Origin: Candidatus Fermentibacteraceae bacterium
GTDB taxonomy: Bacteria; Fermentibacterota; Fermentibacteria; Fermentibacterales; JCC-6
Reading direction: 5' to 3'
Assembly (NCBI GenBank): GCA_027067855.1
Contig: JAMOUX010000018.1
Span: 1 to 37,766, forward strand
Length of the DNA: 37,766 bases
Shown here: positions 5,882-15,149 of the stretch, one piece after another
Position numbering within the stretch: the stretch's first letter is position 1
Layout: the number at the start of each line of letters is the position of its first letter
Program-made: the position numbers and the translations under genes
The notes under the pieces: model-generated
Told to the model about the DNA's origin: nothing
Seen by the model: the letters and a program-made list of their open reading frames with translations, nothing else
Databases searched by the model: none

Positions 5882-7801
5882 ATGAAGAAGACAAGAGCGC
5901 CCATTAGGCATGGTACGGCAGTCAGGATCCTGGGGTTCGTGAAGCCCTACTGGAAATGGATGGCCGCAGCCTTTTTCTGCATGCTGCTGTTCGCTCTGTT
6001 CAGCGGAGCGTCCCTGGGCATGATACTTCCCCTGTTCGACGATGTCCTGAACAGGAGCGGGGACTCCGCCGCCGGAAAGGATTTTTCGGATCTTCTGGCC
6101 GATAACGTGTCGAAACCCCTGGAAAAAATGATTTCGGACGTATTTGTCCTGGATATTCAGGAAGCCGTCACCGCCGCTTCCGAAGTTGTTGCCGGATTGA
6201 AACGATCGTTGAGGGAGGCGCCCCCGGACCAGGTACTCTTGGGAGTGATAGCGGCACTGGTGTTCATACTGATCCTGAAAAACATCCTGGGTTTCATGCA
6301 GATATTTTTTCTGTCCAGGGCGGAGCAGGGGGTGGTCAAGGACATCAGGAAGAAACTTTACGATCATCTCCTTAACCTCGACATGGCCTTTTTCACCAAG
6401 GCGCGTTCCGGTGACATCATGGCCAGGTTCACCTCGGATGTCGGGAACATGAACTGGGCGATGACGGAGATGCTCATGAGCATTCCCAGGCAGGTTGTAC
6501 TCCTGCTGGTTTACCTGGCCCTCGCTCTTTGGGCGTCATGGAGGCTTGCGCTGATCACCCTGCTGGTATTTCCGCCGGCGATGCTGTTCATCGTGATGCT
6601 GAGCAGACGGCTCAGGAGAAAAACCCATGAATCCCAGGAAAGGTTGTCGGATTTTTCCGCCGTGCTCCAGGAAACGATTTTCGGAATAAGGATCATAAAG
6701 GCGTTTTGCATGGAGAAGTTCGAGTCCGCCAGGTTCGAAAGGATACTGGAATCCCACAGGATGACGGAGACTTCCCTGCAGCGGGCCAGGGCGCTGGCAA
6801 GCCCGGTTACCGAGGTGATGGGCGCCTTGGCCAGTACATTCATAATGTGGTACGGAGGTCGGGAAATCCTCGCAGGAGGCGAACTTACCACCGGGAGATT
6901 TTTCGTATTCCTGGCGGCGGCCCTTTCCATGATGAATCCCATAAAGGTCATAAGTCATGCCAACAGCAGGATACAGACCGGCATGGCCTCGGCTCAAAGG
7001 GTGTTCCGGCTGATGGATCAGGAGCCGACGGTCTTGCCTCCCCGGAATCCGGTGCCGTTCCGTGGATTCAAACGATCTCTGGAGTTCAGGAACGTGTCTT
7101 TCGGTTACGACGGAAAGACCAGGGTGCTGGAGGGAATCTCCTTCACCATGGAGAAGGGTGGGATGGTGGCCCTGGTTGGTCCCAGCGGTGCCGGGAAGAG
7201 CACCATCGCGGACCTGATACCCAGGTTTTACGATCCTGACTCCGGCGAGATCCTGATAGACGGAGTGGATTTGAGGAAAGTGGACTTGGGCGAACTCAGG
7301 GCATGCATGGGAATCGTCACTCAGGAGACGGTCCTTTTCAACGATACCGTACGCAACAACATTGCGTACGGCATGGAGGACATTCCCCTGGAGAGGATAG
7401 AGAGGGCTGCGGAGGTTGCCAACGCGCTGGACTTCATCAGGGAACTTCCCGAGGGATTCGACACGGTGATAGGAGAACGGGGAGCCAGGCTGTCCGGCGG
7501 ACAGAAACAGAGAATCGCGATAGCCAGGGCGATACTCAAGAATCCCGACATCCTGATATTCGACGAAGCTACCTCCGCGCTGGACACTCATTCCGAGAGG
7601 ATGGTCCAGAAAGCCATAGACGGCTTGATCCGGGGAAGGACTTCGCTGGTGATAGCCCATAGGTTGAGTACCATAACGAAAGCCGTGATGGTACTCTACG
7701 TGGAGGATGGAAAGATAGTGGAGCGGGGAACCCACGAGGAACTCCTGGCCCGTAACGGGAAGTACAGGAGACTGTACGATCTTCAATTCTCCGGTGGCTA
7801 G
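5882..7801 (+). CDS. MsbA-type ABC exporter (fused membrane and ATPase domains)
   Basis: 639 residues from the ATG at 5882; an in-frame TTG at 5834 with a nearby GAGG would add 16 residues. The N-terminal half has about six membrane helices, with the first beginning near 'PYWKWMAAAFFCMLLF'. The loop between helices one and two is unusually long, about 70 residues. The C-terminal ATPase has Walker A GPSGAGKST (433-441), the signature LSGGQ (537-541), Walker B 'ILIFDEATSALD' (D561, E562) and the switch His in 'VIAHRLST'. The family exports lipids or lipid-linked glycans. The adjacent overlapping GT9 gene supports a lipid A or lipooligosaccharide-like substrate. It is transcribed divergently from the ECF operon. 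Confidence 0.88.
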   Translation: MKKTRAPIRHGTAVRILGFVKPYWKWMAAAFFCMLLFALFSGASLGMILPLFDDVLNRSGDSAAGKDFSDLLADNVSKPLEKMISDVFVLDIQEAVTAASEVVAGLKRSLREAPPDQVLLGVIAALVFILILKNILGFMQIFFLSRAEQGVVKDIRKKLYDHLLNLDMAFFTKARSGDIMARFTSDVGNMNWAMTEMLMSIPRQVVLLLVYLALALWASWRLALITLLVFPPAMLFIVMLSRRLRRKTHESQERLSDFSAVLQETIFGIRIIKAFCMEKFESARFERILESHRMTETSLQRARALASPVTEVMGALASTFIMWYGGREILAGGELTTGRFFVFLAAALSMMNPIKVISHANSRIQTGMASAQRVFRLMDQEPTVLPPRNPVPFRGFKRSLEFRNVSFGYDGKTRVLEGISFTMEKGGMVALVGPSGAGKSTIADLIPRFYDPDSGEILIDGVDLRKVDLGELRACMGIVTQETVLFNDTVRNNIAYGMEDIPLERIERAAEVANALDFIRELPEGFDTVIGERGARLSGGQKQRIAIARAILKNPDILIFDEATSALDTHSERMVQKAIDGLIRGRTSLVIAHRLSTITKAVMVLYVEDGKIVERGTHEELLARNGKYRRLYDLQFSGG

Positions 7802-7808
7802 AATTAGA

Positions 7809-8792
7809 ATGACCCGCATGGATGAACCCACGTTTCCGGACGCGTATGCGAGAGGAAGAAGGATACTGATAAGGTTGCATTCCCTGGGAGACGTGGTTTT
7901 GGCTCAGCCTGCGGCAAAAGCCCTTGCCGGAGGAGGAAATGTTCACTTCGTGACGTCGCTGGAGTACCTGCCCGTGGTGGAACGAATGGAAGACGTGGTA
8001 CCGGTACCCCACCTGCGGAAAACGGGTTGGAGAGGTCTGAGAAGCATTCTGCGGGAGTTTTCCGCGACCGCGGACGTGGTGGTGGATCTTCAGAACAATC
8101 TTACCACGCGTCTTGCGACCTCGGGAATGAACGTGACCGGCAGGTTCCGGATGAACAGGAAACTGCGCAGAAAGGTGATGGCGGGGGGAAGTGGAACCAT
8201 GAATCCCAGGCGGCTGGATTTCCTTCGGGCCGTGGGGGCCGTGGAAGGCGGGATGCCTGTCCTGGCGAGACATGGAGGACCATCGGCTGAGAAGATGGTG
8301 GGACTGGTGGCCGGCGGTCGCTGGAAGATGAAATCGATTCCCGTCGGAGTTCTTGCCGAAACGGCCAGAATATTGCTGGATGTCTATGGCGTCGGAGTAG
8401 TGTTTGTAGGTGGTCCCGACGACGAAGAAGATGTTATGCGTGCGGCGGAGGAGACCAGGCGGGAAGGCGTATCCACGTATTCCGGAGAGGCTGGGTTGGG
8501 AGGGCTCTTCGAAGTAATGGAACGGTTGAGCCTACTGGTGTCCCCGGATTCCGGACCGGCGCACCTGGCGGCTGCGATGGGTATTCCGGTAGTGGTGGTT
8601 TTTACCTCCACTTCACCCGGGCTCGGTTTTTGGGAGGAAGGCTCGGCGGATTTCTTCTTCTCCGGTGATCTGAAATGCAGGCCTTGTCATCCTCACGGCG
8701 GTTCCCGGTGTCCCGAAGGCGGAGAATCATGCAGGCTGTCCATCGTGCCGATGAAACTGGCGCGGAGAGCCATGAGGCTGATCGAATCGTGA
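7809..8792 (+). CDS. GT9-family glycosyltransferase (ADP-heptose:LPS heptosyltransferase-like)
   Basis: About 327 residues. The N-terminus 'RRILIRLHSLGDVVLAQPAAKAL' is the GT9 signature; 'VVDLQNNLTTRL' and the C-terminal 'VSPDSGPAHLAAAMGIPVVVVF' are the conserved sugar-nucleotide-side segments. Family members add heptose or similar sugars to the LPS core. The start is uncertain: GTG at 7794 (overlapping the exporter stop), ATG at 7809 or ATG at 7818. The C-terminus has a Cys-rich stretch ('CRPCHPHGGSRC') seen in some GT9 proteins. The gene follows the MsbA-like exporter without a gap, so both probably act in one outer-membrane glycolipid pathway. Confidence 0.85.
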   Translation: MTRMDEPTFPDAYARGRRILIRLHSLGDVVLAQPAAKALAGGGNVHFVTSLEYLPVVERMEDVVPVPHLRKTGWRGLRSILREFSATADVVVDLQNNLTTRLATSGMNVTGRFRMNRKLRRKVMAGGSGTMNPRRLDFLRAVGAVEGGMPVLARHGGPSAEKMVGLVAGGRWKMKSIPVGVLAETARILLDVYGVGVVFVGGPDDEEDVMRAAEETRREGVSTYSGEAGLGGLFEVMERLSLLVSPDSGPAHLAAAMGIPVVVVFTSTSPGLGFWEEGSADFFFSGDLKCRPCHPHGGSRCPEGGESCRLSIVPMKLARRAMRLIES

Positions 8793-11344
8793 GTACTCCT
8801 ATGATGAAGCAGTTCCTGGAGATCAAGTCCGGACATCCGGACGAGATACTCCTTTTCAGAATGGGTGATTTTTACGAGACGTTTTTCGAGGATGCCAGGA
8901 CCGTTTCCAGGGTTCTGGGCATCGCCCTCACGTCCAGGAGCAAGGGAGAAAAGGGGAAGATCCCATTGGCGGGTTTTCCATACCATGCTCTCGATGTGTA
9001 TCTCGCTAAGTTGGTCAAGGCCGGGTTAAGGGTGGCCGTGTGCGAGCAGACGGAGGATCCGTCCAAGGCTAAAGGGCTCGTGAAACGCGAGGTGGTCGAG
9101 GTCATAACCCCGGGAACGTTGCTTGGAGAAACCGTTCTTGACGAAAGAAAGACGGTTCTGCTTTGTGCGGCCCACGTGGAAAAGGGAAAATCAGGATTGG
9201 CGTTTTGCGATCTTTCCACGGGAGAGGTAGATGCTACGGAGATGGAGGCGTCTCTCCTGGGCCAGGAGATAGCGCGGCGGAATCCGTCCGAATTGCTTCT
9301 GCCCGAGGGTTTTCAACTTCAGCCTCCGGCCGGATGCGGACTCACGTTCCTGGAGAGGTGGAAATTCGATGTAGACAGCGCATCCGGGGCCGTGGAATCG
9401 ATGCTGGGTTTCACCACCATCGAGGGTCTGGGAGCCGGTAAGGACGGTATGGCGCTCGGAGCGGTTGGAGCGATTCTCTCCTACGTGAGAGACACCAAGG
9501 GAAGCGGGGTCGCTCACTTGGTTTTCACCGGGATCTACAGGCGGGAAAAGAACCTGATAATCGACAGAGGCAGTTCCAGAGCCCTGGCGTTGACGGAGGA
9601 GACCGGTGATGACGGGGATGCTTCCCTGGCCCGGGCGACCGACTGTACGGTTACGCCGGCTGGAACCAGGGAGTGGAAGAAATGGCTCCTGGCCCCGCCC
9701 AGGAATCCGGATACGATAACCGACAGGTACGACGCCGTTTCGTGGTTTGTGGAGAATCCCGGAGCACTGGGTCGGGTGAGGGAGGCTTTGGACAAGGTGA
9801 CGGATCTCCAGAGGCACGCCGGCAAGCTGGGAACCTCCAAATCCTCGCCAAGGGATCTGAGGGCGATAGCCGATACCCTCGGGCTTCTTCCCTCCCTTAC
9901 GGAAATGCTCCGGGGAGCGGAGAGCGGACTGTTGCGAAACATGGCGTCGGTGGATCTGCTGAAGGAAACCCGCGGGAAGATAGATTCAATGTTGCTGGAA
10001 GAACCCTCGATGCGGGCCGGTGACGGCGGAGTGATCATGAAAGGGGTTTCGCCCGAACTCGATGAATACAGGGATGTGAGAGCGGGAGGCCGGGAGTGGA
10101 TAAAATCCAGGGTGGACGCCGAGAGGAAAAGGACCGGGATACCCAACCTGACCATCGGCCACAATAAGGTTTTCGGCTATTACATAGAGGTTTCCAAGAG
10201 CCATCTGGACAAAGTGCCGGAAGATTATACCAGGAAACAGACCCTGGTGGGTGCCGAGAGATTCATCACACCGCAACTGAAGGAGATGGAGGCCCGTATA
10301 TATAGGGCCGGGGAGGAAATAGAGAGGCTGGAAAAGGAGATTTTCGTTCGCCTTCGGGAGGAAGTGGCCGAGAAGATAGACGGGATAAGGGCGGCGGGGA
10401 AGATGCTGGCCGGGCTGGACGTCCTGGCATCCCTGGCGACCATGGCCCTGGAACGCGGCTACGTTAGGCCGCGCCTGGAAAGCACACCCGGAATAATCAT
10501 AGAGGACGGAAGGCATCCGGTCCTCGACAAGCTGCTCCCCCCGGGTGAGTGCGTGCCCAACAGCCTTACGCTGGACCAGGGAAGACGGATCCTCCTGGTA
10601 ACCGGTCCCAATATGGCCGGAAAATCCACGTACCTGCGCCAGGCGGCGCTCCTGGTGATAATGGCCCAGGCCGGTTCCTTCGTTCCGGCTTCTTCCATGA
10701 GATACCATCCCGTAGACAGGATTTTCACGAGAATAGGTTCCTCGGACAGGATAACCAGGGGACAATCCACTTTTCTGCTGGAGATGGCCGAGGCCGCCGC
10801 GCTCCTCAACTCCGGCACCGCGGAAAGCCTGGCCATACTCGACGAGGTGGGACGGGGAACGAGTACCTATGACGGCCTGTCCCTGGCATGGGCCATGGTG
10901 GAGTATCTTCACGACGATCCGAGGCACAGACCACTGGTGCTGTTCGCCACACATTATCACGAGCTGACCGCACTGGGCTCCTTACTGCCCGCGGTCGGGA
11001 ATGTTAACGTGAAAGTCGAGAAGAACGGGGGCAAGGTGGTATTCCTTTACAGGGTGGAAGACGGAAGCACGGACGAGTCCTACGGAATACACGTGGCTTC
11101 CATGGCGGGAGTTCCCCCGAAGGTGGTGAGACGGGCCAGGAAAGTCCTGGCCGACCTGGAGGCCGGCAGGCACCTGATGCCCGGCGGAATGGCGGATGAC
11201 CAGTTGGAACTTCCATTCCAGGACGGTTCGGGAAGCGGGGAAAACGATTTCCTGAGGGAAAAGCTGCGTAAGATTGACCCCGATGAACTGACACCCAGGA
11301 AGGCACTTGAGGTTCTGTACGAACTCCGGGATTCGCTGGAATGA
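8789..11344 (+). CDS. mutS: DNA mismatch repair protein MutS
   Basis: 851 residues, the usual length for MutS1. The GTG start overlaps the GT9 stop by 4 bases (GTGA), with GAGG 11 bases upstream. The mismatch-reading Phe-x-Glu motif is present in 'FRMGDFYETF' (F28, E30). The C-terminal ATPase has Walker A GPNMAGKST (from residue 606), 'SSDRITRGQSTFLLEM', 'ILDEVGRGTSTYDGLSLAWA' and 'FATHYHEL'. It recognises mismatched DNA and starts repair with MutL, which is not in this window. All key residues look intact, so it should be active. Its position within an envelope-gene run is probably incidental co-transcription. Confidence 0.97.
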   Translation: MSTPMMKQFLEIKSGHPDEILLFRMGDFYETFFEDARTVSRVLGIALTSRSKGEKGKIPLAGFPYHALDVYLAKLVKAGLRVAVCEQTEDPSKAKGLVKREVVEVITPGTLLGETVLDERKTVLLCAAHVEKGKSGLAFCDLSTGEVDATEMEASLLGQEIARRNPSELLLPEGFQLQPPAGCGLTFLERWKFDVDSASGAVESMLGFTTIEGLGAGKDGMALGAVGAILSYVRDTKGSGVAHLVFTGIYRREKNLIIDRGSSRALALTEETGDDGDASLARATDCTVTPAGTREWKKWLLAPPRNPDTITDRYDAVSWFVENPGALGRVREALDKVTDLQRHAGKLGTSKSSPRDLRAIADTLGLLPSLTEMLRGAESGLLRNMASVDLLKETRGKIDSMLLEEPSMRAGDGGVIMKGVSPELDEYRDVRAGGREWIKSRVDAERKRTGIPNLTIGHNKVFGYYIEVSKSHLDKVPEDYTRKQTLVGAERFITPQLKEMEARIYRAGEEIERLEKEIFVRLREEVAEKIDGIRAAGKMLAGLDVLASLATMALERGYVRPRLESTPGIIIEDGRHPVLDKLLPPGECVPNSLTLDQGRRILLVTGPNMAGKSTYLRQAALLVIMAQAGSFVPASSMRYHPVDRIFTRIGSSDRITRGQSTFLLEMAEAAALLNSGTAESLAILDEVGRGTSTYDGLSLAWAMVEYLHDDPRHRPLVLFATHYHELTALGSLLPAVGNVNVKVEKNGGKVVFLYRVEDGSTDESYGIHVASMAGVPPKVVRRARKVLADLEAGRHLMPGGMADDQLELPFQDGSGSGENDFLREKLRKIDPDELTPRKALEVLYELRDSLE

Positions 11345-11445
11345 ACAGCCGGAACATAGACTTCGCAATCGGTTCGGGATATTTATTTTCTTCATGAACA
11401 ACGTTCACAACGATCAGGGGGCGTGTCATTACCAGCGATGAGGGA

Positions 11446-12177
11446 TTGTCGGTAATCTTCCCCGCTTACAACGAGGAAGAGAACGTGGTTTTCATGGTCG
11501 AATCGATCATGGAAACCCTCGCCGGCATGGGCATAACCGGTGAAGTGATAGTGGTAGATGACGGCTCGACGGACGGTACGGCTGAAGTGGCGGAGGAGAT
11601 AGCTGCGGGAAATCCGTCGGTGAAACTGGTGAGGCACCCGGTGAACATGGGTATCGGAAGGGCGGTCAGGAGCGGTATCGAGAACGCTACCATGCCCTGG
11701 ATATTCTATACGGACTGCGACGGCCAGTTCGATTTGGGCGAACTGGAACTGCTCTGGAACCTCAGGAACGACGCAGACGTCATATCAGGGTTCCGCAGGC
11801 ATCGGAGGGATCCACTGATGAGACTTCTGTATTCCTTTGCCTACAATACCCTGGCCTACGTGTTCTTTTGGGGAGGGTTCAAGGACGTGGACGCTTCGTT
11901 CAAACTTTTCAGAAGGGATATACTCGGCGACTTCGAGATAAGGTCCAACTCCAGCGTGGCGGACCTGGAACTTTTGTTATTTCCTAAACGTTTGGGTTAC
12001 AGAGTGATCCAGGTTCCGGTGTCCCATTATCCCAGGAGGGCCGGAACCGTTTCCTGTGAAAGTTACCGTAACGGGATATTCGCATGGGTGAGAATCGGGC
12101 CGGTGGTGGAGATGTTTGTTCAGCTCCTTCGACTGAGGGCCAGGGTATGGAGAGGTGATGTCGTCGCAAAGGACTGA
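11446..12177 (+). CDS. GT2-family glycosyltransferase, DPM1/dolichol-phosphate-mannose-synthase-like
   Basis: 243 residues. It begins with 'SVIFPAYNEEENV', then 'VIVVDDGSTDGT' and 'YTDCDGQFDLGEL' (the DxD-type metal site), and 'FKDVDASFKLFRR', as in DPM1-like enzymes that move a sugar from a nucleotide to a polyprenyl phosphate. The start is uncertain: TTG at 11446 is the only usual start codon after an in-frame stop at 11395, and the GAGG just upstream is very close to it. The 100-bp gap after mutS shows no clear promoter or terminator. As first gene of the glycan block, it may make the lipid-linked sugar used by the GT-C-like proteins downstream. Confidence 0.85.
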   Translation: MSVIFPAYNEEENVVFMVESIMETLAGMGITGEVIVVDDGSTDGTAEVAEEIAAGNPSVKLVRHPVNMGIGRAVRSGIENATMPWIFYTDCDGQFDLGELELLWNLRNDADVISGFRRHRRDPLMRLLYSFAYNTLAYVFFWGGFKDVDASFKLFRRDILGDFEIRSNSSVADLELLLFPKRLGYRVIQVPVSHYPRRAGTVSCESYRNGIFAWVRIGPVVEMFVQLLRLRARVWRGDVVAKD

Positions 12178-13588
12178 AGTCCTGCTGGTTACCCCCCTGC
12201 CGCCCATGAAAACGGGGCTGGCCACGTACGCTGTCAGGGTGCTGGAGAACACGGTGGATTTCATCGACTGGGTGGTGGCCTGTCCCCAACGCCCGGACAT
12301 GAGCTTACTTCCGGAAGGTCCGCAATACCTGCGACTGGATGAGCTGGAAAGCCGCCGGCCGCCCGATGCCAGGATATTCCAGTTGGGCAACTCGCTCCAT
12401 TGTTTTCCGGTGCTGCGCGCGCTGTACCGGATGCGGGGGACCACCGTGTTTCACGAGACCGTTCTTCATCACATGATAAGGCAGTCTTGCATCGAGCGAG
12501 ACATGATGGATGAGTATGCCGGGGAACTCAGGTTCTGTTACGGACCCGGAGCGGAGAAGATCGGAAAACTTCTCTCGAAGAGAGTTTCCGAAAAAGAATA
12601 CGACGATCTCCAGAAACGCTATCCACTCCTGGGAAGAGCGCTTAATGCCTCGACCAGCGCCGCCTGCCTGAACGAGTACGCCGCCGATCAGATAAGGAAT
12701 GCATTCGCTCCGGAAACCTTCGCGGTTATCGGGCATCCCTTGAGTCCCCTACCGGTGTTCGAAAAGGTGCACGCTCCTTTTTCGCCCTGCCTGGGAATGG
12801 TTGGAAGTTACCATCCCGGAAGAAACCTCGATAAAACGATGGCCGCGGTCAGGATCCTTCGCGACAAAGGAATGAGCGGTGCCGGCCTGCTTCTTCTGGG
12901 CGAAGGTTACCCGGAGGATACACCCGAATGGGTCATGCGTGCCGGGAGGCTGCCGGAACCCGAGTATCAGGCCATGATACGCACTATGGACGTGGTGACG
13001 GACCTTCGTCATCCGACATGCGGAGAGACTTCGGGAAGCCTCCTGGAAGTGATGAGGGCTGGTATACCCTCAGTGGTAAGCGCTTCGGGGGCATTTCTCC
13101 ATATCCCTTCCGATGCGGTGATGCGCGTACCCGTCGAGAGTACCGAGGAGGCGGTGGCGGAGGCCTGCAGGATGTTGATCCTGGATGATGACCTGCGCCT
13201 GTCGATGAGCCGGGCCGCCGAGATGTATGCGTTATCCAGGGGTTCGGTGGAAAGACTCAGGAAAGACTGGAGAAAACTTACGGTTATGGCATCGGCATTT
13301 TCCCCTGTGAGACCGACCTCCCCGAAGTTACGTTCTCTTTCTCCGGCATGGATGGATCCTCCCGATGGATTCGAGAGATGCCTGGATACTGCTCCGGTGA
13401 CATGGAAGTTCCGGGGTGAAGTGAGATTGAAGGGTCCCGACGGTTCGATGGGGGGATACGTGACCGTTTGGGGAGAAGGTACCGTAAACGGCATGCCCAT
13501 GTCCCGGAACCCGGAGGTCATGGACTTTCGGGGGAATGAACTCGTCATGAATGGAAGAGGCCATGTTTCCAACGTCTACTGGAATTGA
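12158..13588 (+). CDS. GT4-like glycosyltransferase with C-terminal beta-rich extension
   Basis: 476 residues from the ATG at 12158, preceded by GGAG at 5 bases. The N-terminus 'VLLVTPLPPMKTGLATYAVRVL' is a typical GT-B opening. The donor-side helix is 'CGETSGSLLEVMRAGIPSVV' with an E-x7-E-like pair. Residues ~390-476 extend beyond the GT fold as a beta-rich tail ('TWKFRGEVRLKGPDG', 'GYVTVWGEGTVNG') with no named family seen. Such a tail could bind glycan or a partner. It overlaps the GT2 gene upstream by 20 bases and the next gene by 38, so translation is probably coupled. Donor and acceptor are unknown. Confidence 0.78.
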   Translation: MSSQRTEVLLVTPLPPMKTGLATYAVRVLENTVDFIDWVVACPQRPDMSLLPEGPQYLRLDELESRRPPDARIFQLGNSLHCFPVLRALYRMRGTTVFHETVLHHMIRQSCIERDMMDEYAGELRFCYGPGAEKIGKLLSKRVSEKEYDDLQKRYPLLGRALNASTSAACLNEYAADQIRNAFAPETFAVIGHPLSPLPVFEKVHAPFSPCLGMVGSYHPGRNLDKTMAAVRILRDKGMSGAGLLLLGEGYPEDTPEWVMRAGRLPEPEYQAMIRTMDVVTDLRHPTCGETSGSLLEVMRAGIPSVVSASGAFLHIPSDAVMRVPVESTEEAVAEACRMLILDDDLRLSMSRAAEMYALSRGSVERLRKDWRKLTVMASAFSPVRPTSPKLRSLSPAWMDPPDGFERCLDTAPVTWKFRGEVRLKGPDGSMGGYVTVWGEGTVNGMPMSRNPEVMDFRGNELVMNGRGHVSNVYWN

Positions 13589-15149
13589 AGAGGGTACCCG
13601 GCTACTCGCCTTTTCCCTTGCCGTGATTGCGGCGCTTGTCGCGGTGACGTTTCCATGGATCCCGGTGCTTGCAAGTGGAGGAGAGTACCTGGTGGGTTCG
13701 GTTCCTTCGGATCCGGCCGTAAAGGGGGACGCCGATCCTTACGAGCATGCATGGCAATTCTGGTGGGTGGGTAAGGCCCTGCGGGAAGGAACGGATCCGA
13801 GGTATTGCCGAAAGGTGTTCTGGCCCGGAGGGGCTTCCCTGGCGTTCGATCATGTAGGCTGGTTCGATACCCTGATCCTGGGAGCGCTGAGGACCGGATA
13901 CGCTGATCCCGCACTGGCTCACGGGATTTCCCTGTTCGCGGGAACTATACTCACCGCTGTTTTCGGATGGCTCCTGGCCAGGTCCTGGGGAAGCGGGAGG
14001 TACGGAGCGCTTTTCACCGCCCTGGCCCTTGCATGGCTGCCTTCCAGGACGGCTCACGTGCTACAGCATTACCAGGTGGCTAACGTTTGGGCGTTCCCGG
14101 CTGCGATGTGGGCTGCGAGAAGTTATCTGCGCGACGGAAGACGCATGATGCCCTGGGTGTTCGCGGCGGCTTCCCTTGCGGGGGCCTTGGAGACGCCGTT
14201 CATATCTGTTTTCATTTTCCCCGGGGTATTGCTCACCGCGATGGTGGGTGGAGGAGGTTGGAAAAGAACCGTCGTACTCCTGGGAGCATGGGCCGTTGCG
14301 AGCGCTGCGGCGGGCATGTACCTTTTAACCTCTCCGGGAAGAAAGGGGGATGCCGGCGGATATTGGAGAGAAGCGGTGTACTGGGCCGGAGAACCCCAAT
14401 CATTCCTGCTCCCCTCGCCGTTCGGAGCGGCTGCGAAAATCCTGCGTCTTCCCGTGAAGTTCTCATGGATGCCCAACACCTACGAGGGGGTGGTGACGCC
14501 GGGTCTGGCGGTATTGCTGCCTTTTCTGGCATTCATATGGAGAGGGAAGCGATGGAAGATCGCGACGGCTTTTCTTGTTTTCGCTGTGCTGGCCCTGGGG
14601 CCCGAACTCAAATTGATGGGCAGGCCACTCGGGATTCCCCTTCCATTCAGGGTGTTGCAATGCCTGCCCGTACTGAACGGTATCAGGGCTCCTTCGAGAT
14701 TTGCGATACCCGCCGGAACGATTGTCGCGTTAGGAGCCGGATTATTGGTGAGCGCTTCCGGAAAGCGGTGGAGGACGATGCTTTTCGCTTTCCTTGTTCT
14801 GGAATCCGCGCCTCTTTCACTTCCCGCCCTGGGTACCTTCGTTCCCGGCGCCTGTTCGGAGTTATCCGAGGATGATGTTGTCCTGGAGGTTCCACCGGAC
14901 CCGGGGGTCAGGATTTATTCCTGGTTCCAGACGGCGGGTGGTTACGCCAGGCTCTACGCATTCATGGCGAGACCGCCGGAAGAGATCGATCCCGAAAAAT
15001 TGCTGGAAACGGCGCTGGAAAACGGGTACGTGATAATCTATCATCGATGGCTGTTTCCGGATTCCACGAGGCGCAGGCTTGACGGGGAATTGGCTCCGTT
15101 GTTCCCGGAACATCCTTCCGGCGATGGTATATGGATGAGGGGAAAGTGA
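13551..15149 (+). CDS. Polytopic membrane protein, probable GT-C-fold glycosyltransferase
   Basis: 532 residues with about ten membrane helices. After the first helix comes 'GDADPYEHAWQFWW' (D60, D62), placed like the acidic catalytic pair in the first extracytoplasmic loop of GT-C enzymes. A later loop has 'RAPSRFAIPAGTIVALGAG', common in bacterial GT-C-like proteins that use polyprenyl-phosphate sugars. The C-terminal ~110 residues are soluble and extracytoplasmic. The start is ATG 13551 or ATG 13563. It lies between cytoplasmic GT4 genes, which fits addition of sugars on the outer face of the inner membrane. Specificity is unknown. Confidence 0.65.
   Translation: MEEAMFPTSTGIEEGTRLLAFSLAVIAALVAVTFPWIPVLASGGEYLVGSVPSDPAVKGDADPYEHAWQFWWVGKALREGTDPRYCRKVFWPGGASLAFDHVGWFDTLILGALRTGYADPALAHGISLFAGTILTAVFGWLLARSWGSGRYGALFTALALAWLPSRTAHVLQHYQVANVWAFPAAMWAARSYLRDGRRMMPWVFAAASLAGALETPFISVFIFPGVLLTAMVGGGGWKRTVVLLGAWAVASAAAGMYLLTSPGRKGDAGGYWREAVYWAGEPQSFLLPSPFGAAAKILRLPVKFSWMPNTYEGVVTPGLAVLLPFLAFIWRGKRWKIATAFLVFAVLALGPELKLMGRPLGIPLPFRVLQCLPVLNGIRAPSRFAIPAGTIVALGAGLLVSASGKRWRTMLFAFLVLESAPLSLPALGTFVPGACSELSEDDVVLEVPPDPGVRIYSWFQTAGGYARLYAFMARPPEEIDPEKLLETALENGYVIIYHRWLFPDSTRRRLDGELAPLFPEHPSGDGIWMRGK

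Noticed and set aside
6536-7831. 431-codon minus-strand frame across the ABC exporter
   Set aside because: The opposite strand encodes intact Walker A, LSGGQ and Walker B motifs; this frame is a shadow.
11345-11445. Gap between mutS and the GT2 gene examined for promoter or terminator
   Set aside because: No convincing -35/-10 pair, no hairpin with a T-run.
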